Assembly (NCBI GenBank): GCA_013398615.1
Contig: VZSR01001685.1
Location: 50,114,293 to 50,178,292, forward strand
Direction: 5' to 3'
Length of the DNA: 64,000 bases
Source of the DNA: Brachypodius melanocephalos
Taxonomy: Eukaryota > Chordata > Aves > Passeriformes > Pycnonotidae
Under the pieces are notes generated by a model. It saw nothing but the letters and a program-made list of their open reading frames with translations, was not told where the DNA came from and made no database searches. This document shows, one piece after another, positions 36,413-48,600 of this stretch; position 1 is the stretch's first letter, and each line of letters opens with the position of its first letter. The position numbers and the translations under genes are program-made.

Positions 36413-36900
36413 TGGTTTGAGTTGTCTCACATTATATAAAAATGAAATATTAAAGCAGGACCACAAAGGGGCTAATTATGTTTCCTGGAGAACATCTTCT
36501 TCCAGATAGATGTCCCTGAAACAAACTCTTGTCTGGTCTAAGGGATTTTTGTATTGTCTTTCTTTGTTGTCCTGAGTCACTCTCTACCTTTGATCATGAA
36601 TTGCGTCCTGTACCTATTCATTCCTCCTGATGGTTGCAGGGAGTTAAGGTTCAATTTCCACAAACCAATGATTGAAGCAGATGATGACAAACACAAGGAG
36701 TATTTATTGAGTTAGAAAATCCTTTATTACATAAAACAATGTTCCAACCATTATCTATAATCTCATTATGACTTATTATAACCTTGTAACAACAAAAATA
36801 GTATCCCACCTAACGTGTACACCATGACAACATGTGCAGTTCCAGCACAAGCCCTAATGGCACATTTGCACACCAGCTGCCCTGTGATGACAGAACCACC
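36413..36900. other. Possible LTR-derived sequence before a gap
   Basis: TGTCCTGGTTTGAG at about 36414 resembles the opening of several avian ERV LTRs. GTATTTATTGAG near 36703 would be a minus-strand poly(A) signal, and an assembly gap follows. No second terminus or duplication could be found, and the two clues point to opposite orientations. A repeat is likely because gaps often fall in repeats, but the call is weak. Confidence 0.2.
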
Positions 36901-37000
36901 NNNNNNNNNNNNNNNNNNNNNNNNNNNNNNNNNNNNNNNNNNNNNNNNNNNNNNNNNNNNNNNNNNNNNNNNNNNNNNNNNNNNNNNNNNNNNNNNNNNN
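36901..37000. other. Assembly gap, 100 N
   Basis: A run of exactly 100 N, a placeholder for a gap of unknown size. A 13-T run lies just downstream (37019-37031). Confidence 1.
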
Positions 37001-40000
37001 CCTTGGGGTTTTGTCCTATTTTTTTTTTTTTGTCCAGAAAAACTGATCTACTGTCATTCATGTTTATGTCAGTGATTTCCTGCCTAGATGTCACATAGAT
37101 CACCAGGCAGGTATTTTGCATGTTCATATTGCCACAATGTTATTTATGTTTTAATCAGTCTAAAGCAAGCTATTTAAATTTTTCTGTTAGTTTCAACCAA
37201 GCTCTATTAAGCTTCAGATAATTTCTCTTTTGTGTATCAGCCAACTTTCAGTTACAGTTTACATTTTACTCCATCTTTGGCAGATTTCAAGCAATAAGGG
37301 AAGGTCTTGCATACTCCTTCAAGCTGATGAACTAAGATATTTCTGACCAAAATTAAAAAGGAAAAAAATATATATAGGGGGAAAAAGAGTTGTTGAAAAT
37401 TTTTCAGAAAACCTTTTTTGTGGCATTTCTACCACAACTGGAATATAAGGCTCCTCATAATTTCTTGCATAACTACACTCAGAACCAAATTGTCATTAGA
37501 TGCACTATGGACAAAGCCAAGTAAGGCTTAGCAGCACAACCTTCGCAGCTCTACCACCACTTAGCAGAGCTTGAGGGCTGAGTCTTTAACTACCATTGTC
37601 CAGATATCTTCCAGCTTCCACCTGAGGACAGTCTGAATGAATCAAAGGACTAATGTAAAATCCAGTTAGCAATGAACCAAAATCAGTGCAACCAGGGGCA
37701 GGATTGTTGGGTGGTTGCAGTCACCTGGGCTTCCCTGACAGAAGCCAAAGCTTTGTGAGGCCAGAGTTAACATCCTATTTAAATCTCTCAGCAGGGACAG
37801 GGACAGAATTGATAATCAACCTATCTGCCTCAGAATGAGTAATGATTCTACCATTTGTCTTGCTTGCTGTATTTCTGGTCTCCTGTCCCCTCTTTATCCA
37901 CATTTCTTAATCCTATTAAGCTTCTCACATACCTGCTGTTACACCATTTGAGCCAAACTTTCCTAATGGTTTCCCCTCATGTCTTTCCTGACCAATTCTT
38001 GGATATGAAACTTTCATAAACGTATGAAGTAGAAGCATGGGTTAAGTATGGAGGTATTTTTCCTACTATAGCAGAAGTGGACTATCTGGGGAAGTAACAG
38101 ATGTATTTTAAATGTTTGTGGTACTGTTAAGTGCAGCTGTTTCCCAGAAAAGATTAATCAGATGTCTCCTTAAAAAATGCCATGGTACTTCTTAGGTACT
38201 TCCCAGAAAGCTTTTGATAACTTAATGGTAATTTTTTATAACATCTAGCTATTTTCAATAGTATTCATCAAATAAAAGATAGAAATGTACATCTGATTTA
38301 GTACATTTGTAACCAGTATGATCAATTTCTTACTAGCATACATACCCACTTTATATCTAGATACTTCAAAACGTGAGCAGTCAGCTCCACTGATCAAACA
38401 TGAGGATGAACCTTAGCCTTTTTGCTTATCTAGTTTTCTTACTTCAATCAGGCACAGCATAAGAGTTTCTGATCATTGCCCTGCTCTCTACTTCCAGTTC
38501 AGGATACTGATGTGAGAGACATGTGGGGACTGTTCAGTTTGGATGAAAAAGTTGAAAGCAAAGATTGAGCCAGGAGCTGTTAGTCCAATGGATTTACTTC
38601 TAACTGAGATGTGAAGAACCATCTGCTTTTGGAGCAGAGATTTACGTGCTATCTCCAGCTGTTCCCCAACATCTGAGCTCTTCCCTGGCACTACATGGTG
38701 CTGCTCTCGCCTTTGTAGGCAGGTCAGTCCTTAGAACCCATTTACACTGCCATGAATTTTCAGCTGGCCAAAGCACAGAATAATGGCAGCTTTGAAAATT
38801 AAGACAGCTGTGTAGAAGGCTGAAAAAAATAATTACACATGCAAGTGGTATAAAGAAAAAATTACAAGAAATTGATTTAAAGACAATTTTAAAAAATCTG
38901 GCAAATGCTCAAAGACAGGAGCTGTAGCCACAACATATTCTCTGATTTCTTCACAGGAGCTAGGCTATGTACTTCCTCTCTAAAAGTCTTTGGAAACTTC
39001 CTGGTATTAGATCTACTTTTCCACAATGAAATCAGATGAGATCACCTTACAAAAAAAATACAGATTGGTTAATTCCCGAGAAGGTTGTAAAATGCCAAAA
39101 GGTTTTGTGCAATAAGTAGCATGGATTTTTCATGTTCTTTCTCTGGTTTCCTAGGTGAATTTAATTTTCCTTTTTCCTGTGGAGCTGGATTGTGATGTCC
39201 TTTAGGTCTAATAGGAGGTTTCTGATAGAAGTATCTTTGTCAGATTCCTTTGTCCAGACCATTTGCTTTGTTAGTCAGCTGAGTTTTCTTTTCTTTTTTT
39301 TTTTCTTTTTTTTTTCCCTCCCCTTTTTTTAATTAATATGAAGCCGACTGCGACAAGAAAAGAAAACTGGTCTATTTTGCCTTCCCAACTGACATAGATC
39401 CAACAGAATTATTCCCTCACAAATCCTTCTCCCATACCATGTTTTATTCACAATTTTTCCAGTTCTCATTCCTTAATAGGCCCAGCTCCGTGTGTTTCTA
39501 TTTGATCATAATGTGATGAAAACCAGAAAAAATCCTGCATCTGTTTCCTCTTGCTTCCTCAACATCATCCTTCATCATCTACTACATCCCATACCACAGT
39601 TCTCCTACCACTATTTTTTTCTGTCCTTTCAGTTTTTTCTTTGTCTCACTTAATGTGTTGATTTGGACCTGCTGGCGGGTAATGGTGGGGTTGCTACGCC
39701 ACTGAGTGTCTTGTAACTATGGCTGATTAAATGAACATTTCCCAGCTTGCTCCTGCATGGCCTTTCTGTAAATGCAAATTAAATTATTCTTTAATTATGA
39801 CCAGTATTTCATGCTACAAAGCACCAGACACCCTTTCTTTCTCTTTGCAATAATCCAAATTACACACCACTGTTGACGTACCAGGTACTGTGACAGACTT
39901 GTTTGTGTCTGTGACAGTTTGTTTAGGTATTTCCAGTTTGGAGTGAAGAATCCTGCTTGCTAATGTTAAGTACATGACATGAACAGTGTATGGAACAACA

Positions 40001-40344
40001 TAAACATGAGCAGCTGAGAAAATAATTCTTCAATATGACTGATCATTAAGTGTTTTTAAAAAAAAAAAAAAAGCACTGAAAATGGCTCACAGTACAGGAC
40101 ACAAAATGAAAACCTAGAGCAGTGAAGCTTCTCAGAGCTTTGCCCACTCCCCTACTCCTCCATTCTTCTCTAAAAATGAGGCCATTCAAAATGTTTCCAC
40201 ACAGGTAATTTCTCTCAGGTCTAGGGGTTGTACTTCATGATGTGAGGAGCAGTCAGAGAACAAGACTCAGAGTGTCAGAATTTGAATCTACACTGTTTTA
40301 GTTTAAAACCATTTACCCCCTGTTCTACTGCTACAAGTCCCAAG
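37001..40344. other. AT-rich single-copy DNA, nothing recognised
   Basis: No exon, RNA gene or transposon recognised. It contains a polypyrimidine tract at 39284-39330 and an A15 run at 40058-40072. Confidence 0.5.
39284..39330. repeat. Polypyrimidine (T/C) tract
   Basis: Forty-seven bases that are almost purely T with scattered C, including a CCCTCCCC cluster. Such tracts can adopt triplex structures, but nothing here shows a function. Confidence 0.85.
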
Positions 40345-41431
40345 TACTGCTAAAGCAATCCTTGGGAAGGTGGTGGAGAAAATCCTCCTGGTAATTATAT
40401 CCAAACATATGAAGCACCTTGTGATTGTGAGTAGTCAGCATGGATTTTTGAAGGGGAAGTCATGTATAATCGAGCTAATAACTTTCTATAATGAGATGGC
40501 TGGTTCAGTGGGTGCGGGGAGACCAGTGGATATTGTTTACCTTGAGTTTAGCAAAGGTTTCAGTGCTGTCATTTGTAGTGTCCTCATAGACAAACTGATC
40601 AAGTAATGAGTAGATAAATAGACAGGGAGGTGAACTGAAAACTGGCTGAACTGCTGTGTGCAAAGTGCTGTGGCCAGGTGCACAAAAGCAAGCTGGAGGC
40701 CAGTCACTACTGAAGCAGCCTGAGGGATTGATACAGAGGCCAGTAGAGCTCAGCACCTTTATTAATTACCTGGATGATGGGACAGAATGCACCCTTTGCA
40801 AGTTTGGAGATGGTATAAATCTGGGAGGAGACACTGATTGTCCACAGGGTTACATTGCCTTCAAATGGATCCTGTGAGGCTGAAGATACAGCCAGAAAAC
40901 TCATTAAGTACAACAAAGGGAAATGTGAAATGCTTCAACGCAAAGGAGGTGATTCTTCCCCTCTCCTCAGCCTATCAGGAATGCTGTGTCCAGTGCTAGG
41001 CTGCCCAGCAGAGGAGAGACATGAAACACTGGAGCAGGTCCAGAGAATGTCCATCAAGATGGTTACTGGAGCATATGGAATACAAGCAGAGGCTGGGAAA
41101 GAAGGCTCAAGAGGGAAAATTATCAATAAATATATGCAAGCCAGATCCTTTTCAGTAGTGCCCAGTGATGAGGCAAGAGGCAATGGGTAGAAACTGAGAT
41201 GAAATGCAGAAAATACCATTTAATATAAGAAAACATCACTTCTTCATTGTGAGAGTGATCATACACTGGAACAGGTTCCCAGAGTGGTTATGGAGTCTTC
41301 ACCTTTGGAGACACTTGAAACACATCTGGACATAGTCCAGGCAAGCCTGTGTGTGCTGATCCTGGTTTGAGAAAGGTGAGGTTGAGCTACATGATGTTTA
41401 CTGGTCCCTTTCAATCCCAGTGATTCTGTGG
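40345..41431 (+). pseudogene. CR1 LINE fragment with decayed reverse transcriptase domain
   Basis: This is the longest CR1 piece by ORF2 coverage. The plus frame 40370-40606 encodes part of the reverse transcriptase: SSQHGFLKGKSC, then a motif-A region VDIVYLEFSKGFSAV in which the usual LDFSKAFD carries E and S in place of both D residues. Near 40800 the catalytic FADD box appears as FGDG. About 200 bp of ORF2 is missing at about 40945, where KCEML passes directly into sequence from much further downstream. The rest follows the ORF2 tail with stops and frameshifts (LFSVV-like motif as SFSVVPSDEARGNG near 41148-41190). The copy ends at TGATTCTGTG, 41421-41430. Inactive. Confidence 0.9.
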
Positions 41432-43905
41432 AAAGTCTCTCACTCACCCTACACTACAAAGCATTTTTTTCCAGAGTGTGAAGGAGTTATGACTTCCTTA
41501 AAAACCTCTCAAAGCCGTTGTCTCTCTAAGAAAATAAACTTTCAGTCTAACTACCTTCAGGCAGTCCTAGCCTATTGACAAAAGTATTCAGGTGCCTGCT
41601 GTTTCCTGGGCAAAGGGTCTGCTACCTTAGGGATAAAAAAGAGAAAAAAAACACACTGAATAATGTCTCTTAGTGGAGAAGGCCTTAAGGCTGTTGTTTG
41701 CCAGCCCGTGAGGCAGTTAAACTTTGTTGATTTCTTAAGGCTTGCACTGGAGTGGTTGTGACTTTAAATGCCCTATGCTGCCATGAAAGTGAAAGATTGT
41801 CTACCTGCTTGTTTTCTGCCTTTTTTTAAAAAAGCCATGTCATAGGTGTCAGACAAGAGCGTCAACAAAGAGAACATAGCATAAGATCTTCTCCAAGATC
41901 CCTGGAGAAGATGTTCCTTCACTTTTCTGAGGTTCCTCTCTTATGATCTCTGTGGGCACTTTTAATTTGTTTCCCTGTTGTAGATGTCTGCCAGTCCTCT
42001 GTGCTCACTTCCTGAACTTTTTTCAATTAAATTAGAAAGAATGGGATTGTCCCTCTTGGGGTGAAAAAGCTAAAAGCTCTGAGAATCCACTGTTCCATCT
42101 TTATTAAGTAGCAGCTAAAGTTTTTAAACACAATTTCTGGAATTTGTTTTTTTTTTGGTTGGTCAGTTGCTTCACACCTGAAGGATTTTCTCTCTTAAAA
42201 AAGAAGCTGGGGAGCTAAGCCCTGTGAGGAAGCCACAGACCACTCACTGCTGCTCTAAAACAATGGATACTAGGAGAGGAGAGCATCCTCCAGCACCTGG
42301 TCTCACTATGAAAAGATAAATTTGTTTGAGGAAACACTCAATGTGAGCTCTAGTAAGGGGAATTTCAGGAGAAGAAGAGGAAGATAAATTAAAAATGTAT
42401 AAAACCTGCAAACCCAAAATGTTTGGATTCACTGTTTACCGTGATTAAAATGTGTACTATTTCCAGCCTATATTCTCACATCCAGAGATTTGTTTGATTA
42501 CATTTACAGGCTTAAGAATTTTTCTGTCCAGAAATTGTTCAGACTATTTTATAATAATGATTTCATAATGCTACTGAATTTAAATTATCTCAAAGAATCT
42601 CGTTCATGTTTTTCTATCAAGTAGACCCAGTAAGAGCCATAAACATTTTACTGACTCAAAAAAGTAGGCAGAGTGAAATGCAACAGTAAATCCAAGGTTA
42701 TCAAACATGTTTGCAGCAGAGTAAGTGATTTGACTTTTCTGTTTACTCTTGAGGATGTATGTGCTTCCAAAAGTCAAATTACAGCTAGAAAAAAATCTAT
42801 GAGATTTACTGTATTGCACCTGACCAGGGTTCATCCAACTGGATGTATTGCCTTCTAATTCGATGTACGAAATTAATGAAACAGAAACAAGGTCATCTCA
42901 AATCATCTTTTGTGCACAGAAAAAATGCTACATCTAATCTAAAAGGTAAGATTGTTAGCAAGGGGCTGGAGCCTGAAAGTATGTGTAGGTAAGGAAGAGA
43001 CTGCTGTTATCTGGAGGGAAAAGCAGTAATAAAAAAACATAAAAAGGCAAACCCAACTTTTCTAATGCTTTCAAATTATTGCTATAACAATCTGGAAATG
43101 ATCAGCATGATGTTTGCACCATTAACAAAACACATAATTCCAGTTCTGTAATGTTAAACATAGTGCCAAGGAAGACGATTTTGTGCCAAACTTTCTATAA
43201 CACCTGGTGTTAGGAAAATATGCTTTCTATTTCTCTGCCCTTTTATTAAAAGAAGACATTGCCTGTCTCATTCTCCTGAATGAGCTCCTTTCAGCTCTGC
43301 ATGAGTATTCCATCCCTTTAGGAAGAATTACTCAGTACATACAGCCAAACACCATCACTAATAATCACTTCCTTTAAACCAGCAAGATGACCTCAAGGTG
43401 ACTCCCATCCCACTGGCTATAAAAACCACCTCACTCGTGTCAGGATGTGTGACCTTGAGTCCTACTGAGGTGTAATTACTCATGCGCAATTAGGTTTGTT
43501 TGGTTTAATTCATCTCACTGGACAAGGGCATGTGGCACTCATATGAAACAGGCCCTGATCTAACTGCTGGCCTGAACTCAGCACTCAGAAACAGGAAAGT
43601 TCAGAACAACACCTCTTCATTTATTCATGTGTCTCCATCATTCTGTTCTGAGCCAGAACCTAAATCTGTGCTGTTAAGGAACTAATATCCTTAGTATCCT
43701 ATTTTTACATAACCATTTTCAGCAGCATGTCTTCAAACACAACCTAAAGTAGTTCAGGTCTACCAGGACCTCTTCTAGATGCAGAAATATATATCTGTGG
43801 GCAGGAAATTTTGTGCCTAAGCTCACACAGTTACAGAATCTTGTGCAAGCCACTACTCTCTAACCAGAGATCTCTATAATACTATACCATAAGAGGGTGG
43901 TATAG
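41432..43905. other. AT-rich single-copy DNA, mostly unrecognised
   Basis: No exon, RNA gene or transposon was recognised. The segment around 43460-43580 (GTAATTACTCATGCGCAATTAG near 43472) has the look of conserved non-coding DNA and is listed separately. Confidence 0.5.
43460..43580. promoter_or_regulatory. Candidate conserved non-coding element
   Basis: Contains TGTAATTACTCATGCGCAAT with a retained CpG, followed by TTTGTTTGGTTTAATTCATC, a forkhead-like and homeodomain-like mix. Texture only, no alignment. Confidence 0.22.
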
Positions 43906-44190
43906 TGACCGTGGCCAGCTGCCAGCTGCCCACTGCCCATCCAGACACTCTCTCACTCCCCCTCCCCAACAGGCCAGATGAAGTGAAAAGGATGGAGAAA
44001 TTCTTGGGTAGAGATAAAGGCAGGGATATCCCTCAGCAGTTACCAAAACAGACATGGCTTGAGGAAAATAAATTTATTCTATTGCCAATTAAAATATTTT
44101 TTGACAGTGAGAAACCACAAGCCCCTGCTCAATTTTGATTCTTCGCTCTTGACTCCTCTCCCTTCAAAGGGAGACAGACCTGGACTTTTT
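43906..44190 (-). mobile_element. Degraded avian ERV LTR fragment
   Basis: The block GGCCAGCTGCCAGCTGCCCA, then CACTCTCTCACTCCCCCTCC, then GAGATAAAGGCAGGGAT, TTACCAAAACAGAC and AAATAAATTTATT reads as a relative of the LTR at 24080-25078 but is a distinct and more diverged family. A minus-strand AATAAA (TTTATT near 44074) supports minus orientation. The right boundary is uncertain; the rest of the LTR is missing or unrecognisable. A perfect 8-bp inverted repeat (ACTATACC at 43881-43888 and GGTATAGT at 43899-43906) lies at the left edge. Confidence 0.55.
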
Positions 44191-44810
44191 GTCTCTGTTT
44201 TCAGGCAGCCACCATGGTTTGGCTGAGGAAGCCCTGAGGCACAGCCCTGTCTCCTTCAGGGCCAGATCCAGATTTCCAAACACAGACTCTTCCCTACTGA
44301 AAACTACATTTGAAATAAAGGCTGATGGTGTAATTTCTTGTTAGGGTAAGAGCAACCTTTGCACTCTGGATTTGTCTTGTGATGGGAATGCCACAGCCGT
44401 TGGACCGAGGGATCCAGGGATTTCTGACTTGGCCATCCGTAGGTGAGGCTGCTGCCATTGCAGCCTGTAGGTCCAGGAAGTAACAAGGATGAGAAGGTGT
44501 CAAAGATATCAACATACATTGAGCAGATAAGAGGCCAGGCATGATAACAAAGAGCAGAATTTTAACTTATAGCCACATAGAAACCAGCAGCACTCACACA
44601 GATGTTTATCCTGTTTCTCCTTTATCCTGTTTCTCCTTTTCAGATAACCAAATCTGAGCTTCACCAATAGACACACACACTTTTAAATCTCTAGCAGCTA
44701 AGTGCAAACCCCAGGCTCCTTACTCAGCCACCAGCTGTTAGCTCGGGTCTTTTCAGGTGTTAGCTGCCCAGTTCAGCTTGAAGTTCATATGTGAGCCAGA
44801 TGGAAAGTGA
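44191..44810. other. Unrecognised DNA with a 16-bp tandem duplication
   Basis: No gene or repeat family recognised. TTTATCCTGTTTCTCC occurs twice in direct tandem (44605-44620 and 44621-44636). Part of the block may be residual LTR sequence from the element to the left. Confidence 0.4.
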
Positions 44811-45632
44811 GGCCACACTCAGTTAATTTGAAGATGCCACCAGGCTGACAGGTGCCATTGACACACCTGAGGGATTGGATGCCATCCAGAGGGACCTGGA
44901 CAAGCTGGAGAAGTGGCTCCATGAGAACTTCCCAAGATTTAACAAGACCAAGTGCAGAGTGCTGTGCCTGTGTCCAGACAATCCCCAGCATCAGTCCAGG
45001 TTGGAGGACGAACAGATGAAGAGCAGCCCTACCCAGAAGGAACTGGGGATGCTGGTGAATGAGAGGCTGGACATGAGCTGGCAATGTGGACTCAAAGACC
45101 AGAAACAAATCCAGAGCACTGTGGGCAGCAGGTGAGGTGAGGATTCTGCCCCCCTGGTCTGCTCAGACTCCACCTACAATTCTGCATCCAGCTCTGGGGT
45201 GCACAGCAGCTGTTGGAGCAGGTCAAGAGGAGAACCATGCAGGTGATCAGAAGGCTGGAACCCCTCTCAGAGGGAGGTTGTCTGAGGTCTCTGGAGGTAC
45301 CCTGTTGCACCTTCCAGTGCCCAAAGGGGGTTTATGAAAAAGATGGGGGTAGAGTTTTTAGCAGAGTCTGTTGTGATAGAACAAGGTACAAAGACTTTAA
45401 ACTACAAAAGGACAGACTGAGACTAGTTATAAGAAGAAATTTTTTACAATGCAGCTGTTAAAGCAGTAGATCAGGTTGCCAAGAGATGTGTCCCTAGAAA
45501 CATTCAAGGCCAGGTTTAACAGTGGTTTTAGCAACCTACTCTAGTGAGAAGTGTGCCAGTCCATGGCAGGAGGGTTGGACTAGCTGATTTCTACAGGTCT
45601 CTTCCAACCCAAACTATTCTGTGATTGTATGA
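44811..45632 (+). pseudogene. CR1 LINE 3' fragment covering the ORF2 C-terminus
   Basis: The copy starts inside the region downstream of the reverse transcriptase core and ends TTCTGTGATTGTATGA at 45617-45632, the CR1 3' end. The plus frame 44875-45135 gives AIQRDLDKLEKWLHENFP, then KTKCRVLCL, then ELGMLVNERLDMSWQC, the standard order of CR1 ORF2 after the polymerase motifs. Frameshifts follow, and later pieces such as GGRVFSRVCCDRTR near 45340-45380 lie in another frame. It carries the 3' UTR motif GGTTGGACTAGCTGATTTC. The same subfamily group as the 13.84- and 63.48-kb copies, by wording. Confidence 0.93.
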
Positions 45633-48600
45633 AAATAGGAATAGGATCTAATGAGAAGAAAGCACAGACTGCAGTTCTCAATTTGCCATGCTTGTTCCAC
45701 ACCAATCCACTTTGATCCCTCCCTTTCTCATATTTAGCCTTTCTTCTAAATATCCCATCATAATTTACAGGTGTCCTCAAGACTCCCTCAAAGCATTCTA
45801 TAAGCAGCTTTACACAGCCTATGAGTCTCATCAACTATCCCATAAACAGTTTTCTTTTTCCTGTGGTGGCTGTGGGAAAATGATTTCCTCCCTTCTTGAT
45901 TAGCTACAAAATTCTGGTTGAACCCTCTAAAGGCTTTAGTAGTTTGCTCAATGGCCCCTCAGCTAATGGCCTGGTGGCTCAGGCTTTTTCTGGGGTCTAT
46001 TATCTTGTTTTCCTTAGGGCTTGTGTATTTAGGTGTTTAATTTTTTTTCCTGCCTCTTATCTTTGTCTGTTACCTTTATCTCTTATGCTGACAGCTGTTA
46101 ACCAGATGTCCTTAGAGTCTACATATCTTTGCATCAGTCAGGGTTTGGATTAAAGAGGTTGAATTAAAAAGACAGAAAAGTGCAGAGCAGACCTGAAAGC
46201 ATGCTAAAGGCTTCTGCTCCAGGGGCTCAGCTCAACATCTGAATCCCAAATTTCAGTTTACAAGAGGTGTCAAGCCTCTCTTCTCTCTATGTTTACCAGC
46301 TGTTTATAAACATCATGGGAAAGACCAAGGTTATGTGGAAATGAATGTGCTGTGTATTTGGTCTGCTATGAGCTGTAGAAACTTTAGAAAGAGCTAGTCC
46401 TGATCTCATGGCATTGACCACAAAATTACACAATAACAAAATAATAGTATTTCTGCTTTATAGCTAAGGGTCTGGGACACAGACACTGAATGGCTAATCC
46501 TAAATCACGCAGGAATTCTGTGACAGACTGACAATTGGAGCTTTCTTCCTTCCTCAGGTCTCAGTCTAGCAATGCAGACACATCAAAAAATCACAAAATT
46601 CACCTTTGGAACTTTTCCCAAATACATAGGAACCAAGCTAAAAGATGAAATCAGTGCTCTTTCCAAGATGCTTGTCGGCTTCCTTTAAGGCTTACCAAGA
46701 CTTTGTTATTCTTTCAGAGTCCAAAAGCATCTTCAAAGCTTTCACTCACTGACAAATCCTTCTCCTTGTTCCTAGAACAGACTTAGGAGTACTTTTGCAT
46801 GACTCTATGCTCCAGTGAGAAGGCCTCACCCAACCCTAATTCAATAAGACAGACAGAAAATGTCAGAGGAAAGAAATAAAGAGCACAACTGAAAAATCTT
46901 AATGTAGATTACAAGCACAATAAAGTGTTCCTTAGCCCTTAGATTCAGCTCACAGCAATATGAAAATTGTGGGTAAGAAACCAAAATTCTAGTGGAAAAC
47001 CAAATTGCTTGGGAAGTCATTGTCAATAATTGTGATGCAATCCAGAGTCTTCCAGATCATTCTTTCAGAGATTTCCATCCTATCAATGATTCCCTATGAA
47101 CATTGTGTGAAATGTAAGTGTTGCTGCTAATCTGCATTTTTGTTTTGTTGATTATAAAACATTAAAAAACCACAACAATAACTGATTACAGCCCATTAAA
47201 AAAGACATTAAAAAACCATTGGAACAGTGTTGCTTTGTTGCTAAGTAATTATTCCTGAACAGATGTTGGCAAAGCCAATGCAAGCAGCAAACCAAGATTT
47301 TGCCTGAATCTCTAAAATCCTTATTTCTTTATTAAAAAAAAAAAATCTTGTTGAAGAACTATTGGATAGAAACTTTTAATTTTAATGGTGCCTGGACTGT
47401 AGTTTTCTGAATTGGAGGTTGTTTTATCTGAAGAAGGGGAAGTGAGAAGGAAGGAGCAGCAGAGATAACGTGTGATGAACAGACTGCAACCTCTATTCTC
47501 TGTTGCCCTACTCTTCTTAGGGTTACAAGTAATCTTTGGGAATCAATTTTACCCAAACAAGAACTAGAGATACTCTCATGCTCTGACTAGCCATTTTCAT
47601 CTCTCTTTTTTAACCCAACTATTTTTTCAGTAATATCTTATTTTTTTTTTAATTATCCAGATTCAGCACATTTGTTTTGGTGATGTTTGTAAAATCTGTA
47701 TAATCATTATATTTGGCACACTATATTTAAAGACAGGTGCATGCCCACTGATATGAGGAGGAAGGTTTCCCTTTTAAAGTCTACAATAAAAATCCAAAAT
47801 TTAACTGTATTTTATTGGGAGACAAATATTCAAATTTGAAATAACCTTTCCACAAAATTGAAAAAAAAAAGTAATTTACTAATTCAATCAATTGATGCAT
47901 TCATACTCTTGACCAAAGTAAAAAACACCCAAACAAACAAAAAAATCATAGTTTATAATGAAGGAATAGACATCTTGCTGGAAATATTTGGTTATTGTTT
48001 CATGCTGTTGTCATTCTTTGCAGGTGCAGTGCTCCTGTTATCAGTTAGTAGTTGGTTTATGGCTAATATGCTTTAGTTTATCCCATTTGGCATGGGTAAG
48101 AACTGTTATCAACTCAGAGGCAGGCCCTAACTCAAATTTCAGGCATCTAGATGTAGTTATCTGTAGTGGGTGACTAAGCTGCAGGCATCAAAAAATGAAA
48201 ATGGAATCAATACCTCTAGTATGAAGCCAGCTGGGAGTTACTTTAACTTGGTTTGATCAATGTGTGTTCCAAAACCAGCCTCATTTTGTGAATGAAATGT
48301 TCCTTTTTGACTTTAAAGGAAGCTGAATCAAGTCTCCCATTCTGTTTACAGACCACAGCAGAGACCCTTTCTCTTCAGACAGATCTTCTGAGTGCATTTA
48401 CAGACCTGAGACAGAGTGGGGTGATTACACTTGATTACATTTCCATACTTTAAAATCAAACTAGGAGCGTGCCCTGGTTTGAGACATCACTCCTTCAAAA
48501 TAATTGTATCCAGGACATTTACATACTGCCCTGAGAAGTATAAGTTATTCACTTTCCTGGTTTTGTTTCTTTGTTTCTATGTTTGTTTGTTTGTTTTTCC

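Noticed and set aside
36413..36900. LTR candidate starting TGTCCTGGTTTGAG
   Set aside because: Kept only as a weak feature: no second end, no duplication, and conflicting orientation clues.
43881..43906. 8-bp inverted repeat as a possible DNA-transposon end or regulatory hairpin
   Set aside because: Too short to be meaningful and placed at the edge of a degraded LTR; no partner terminus found.
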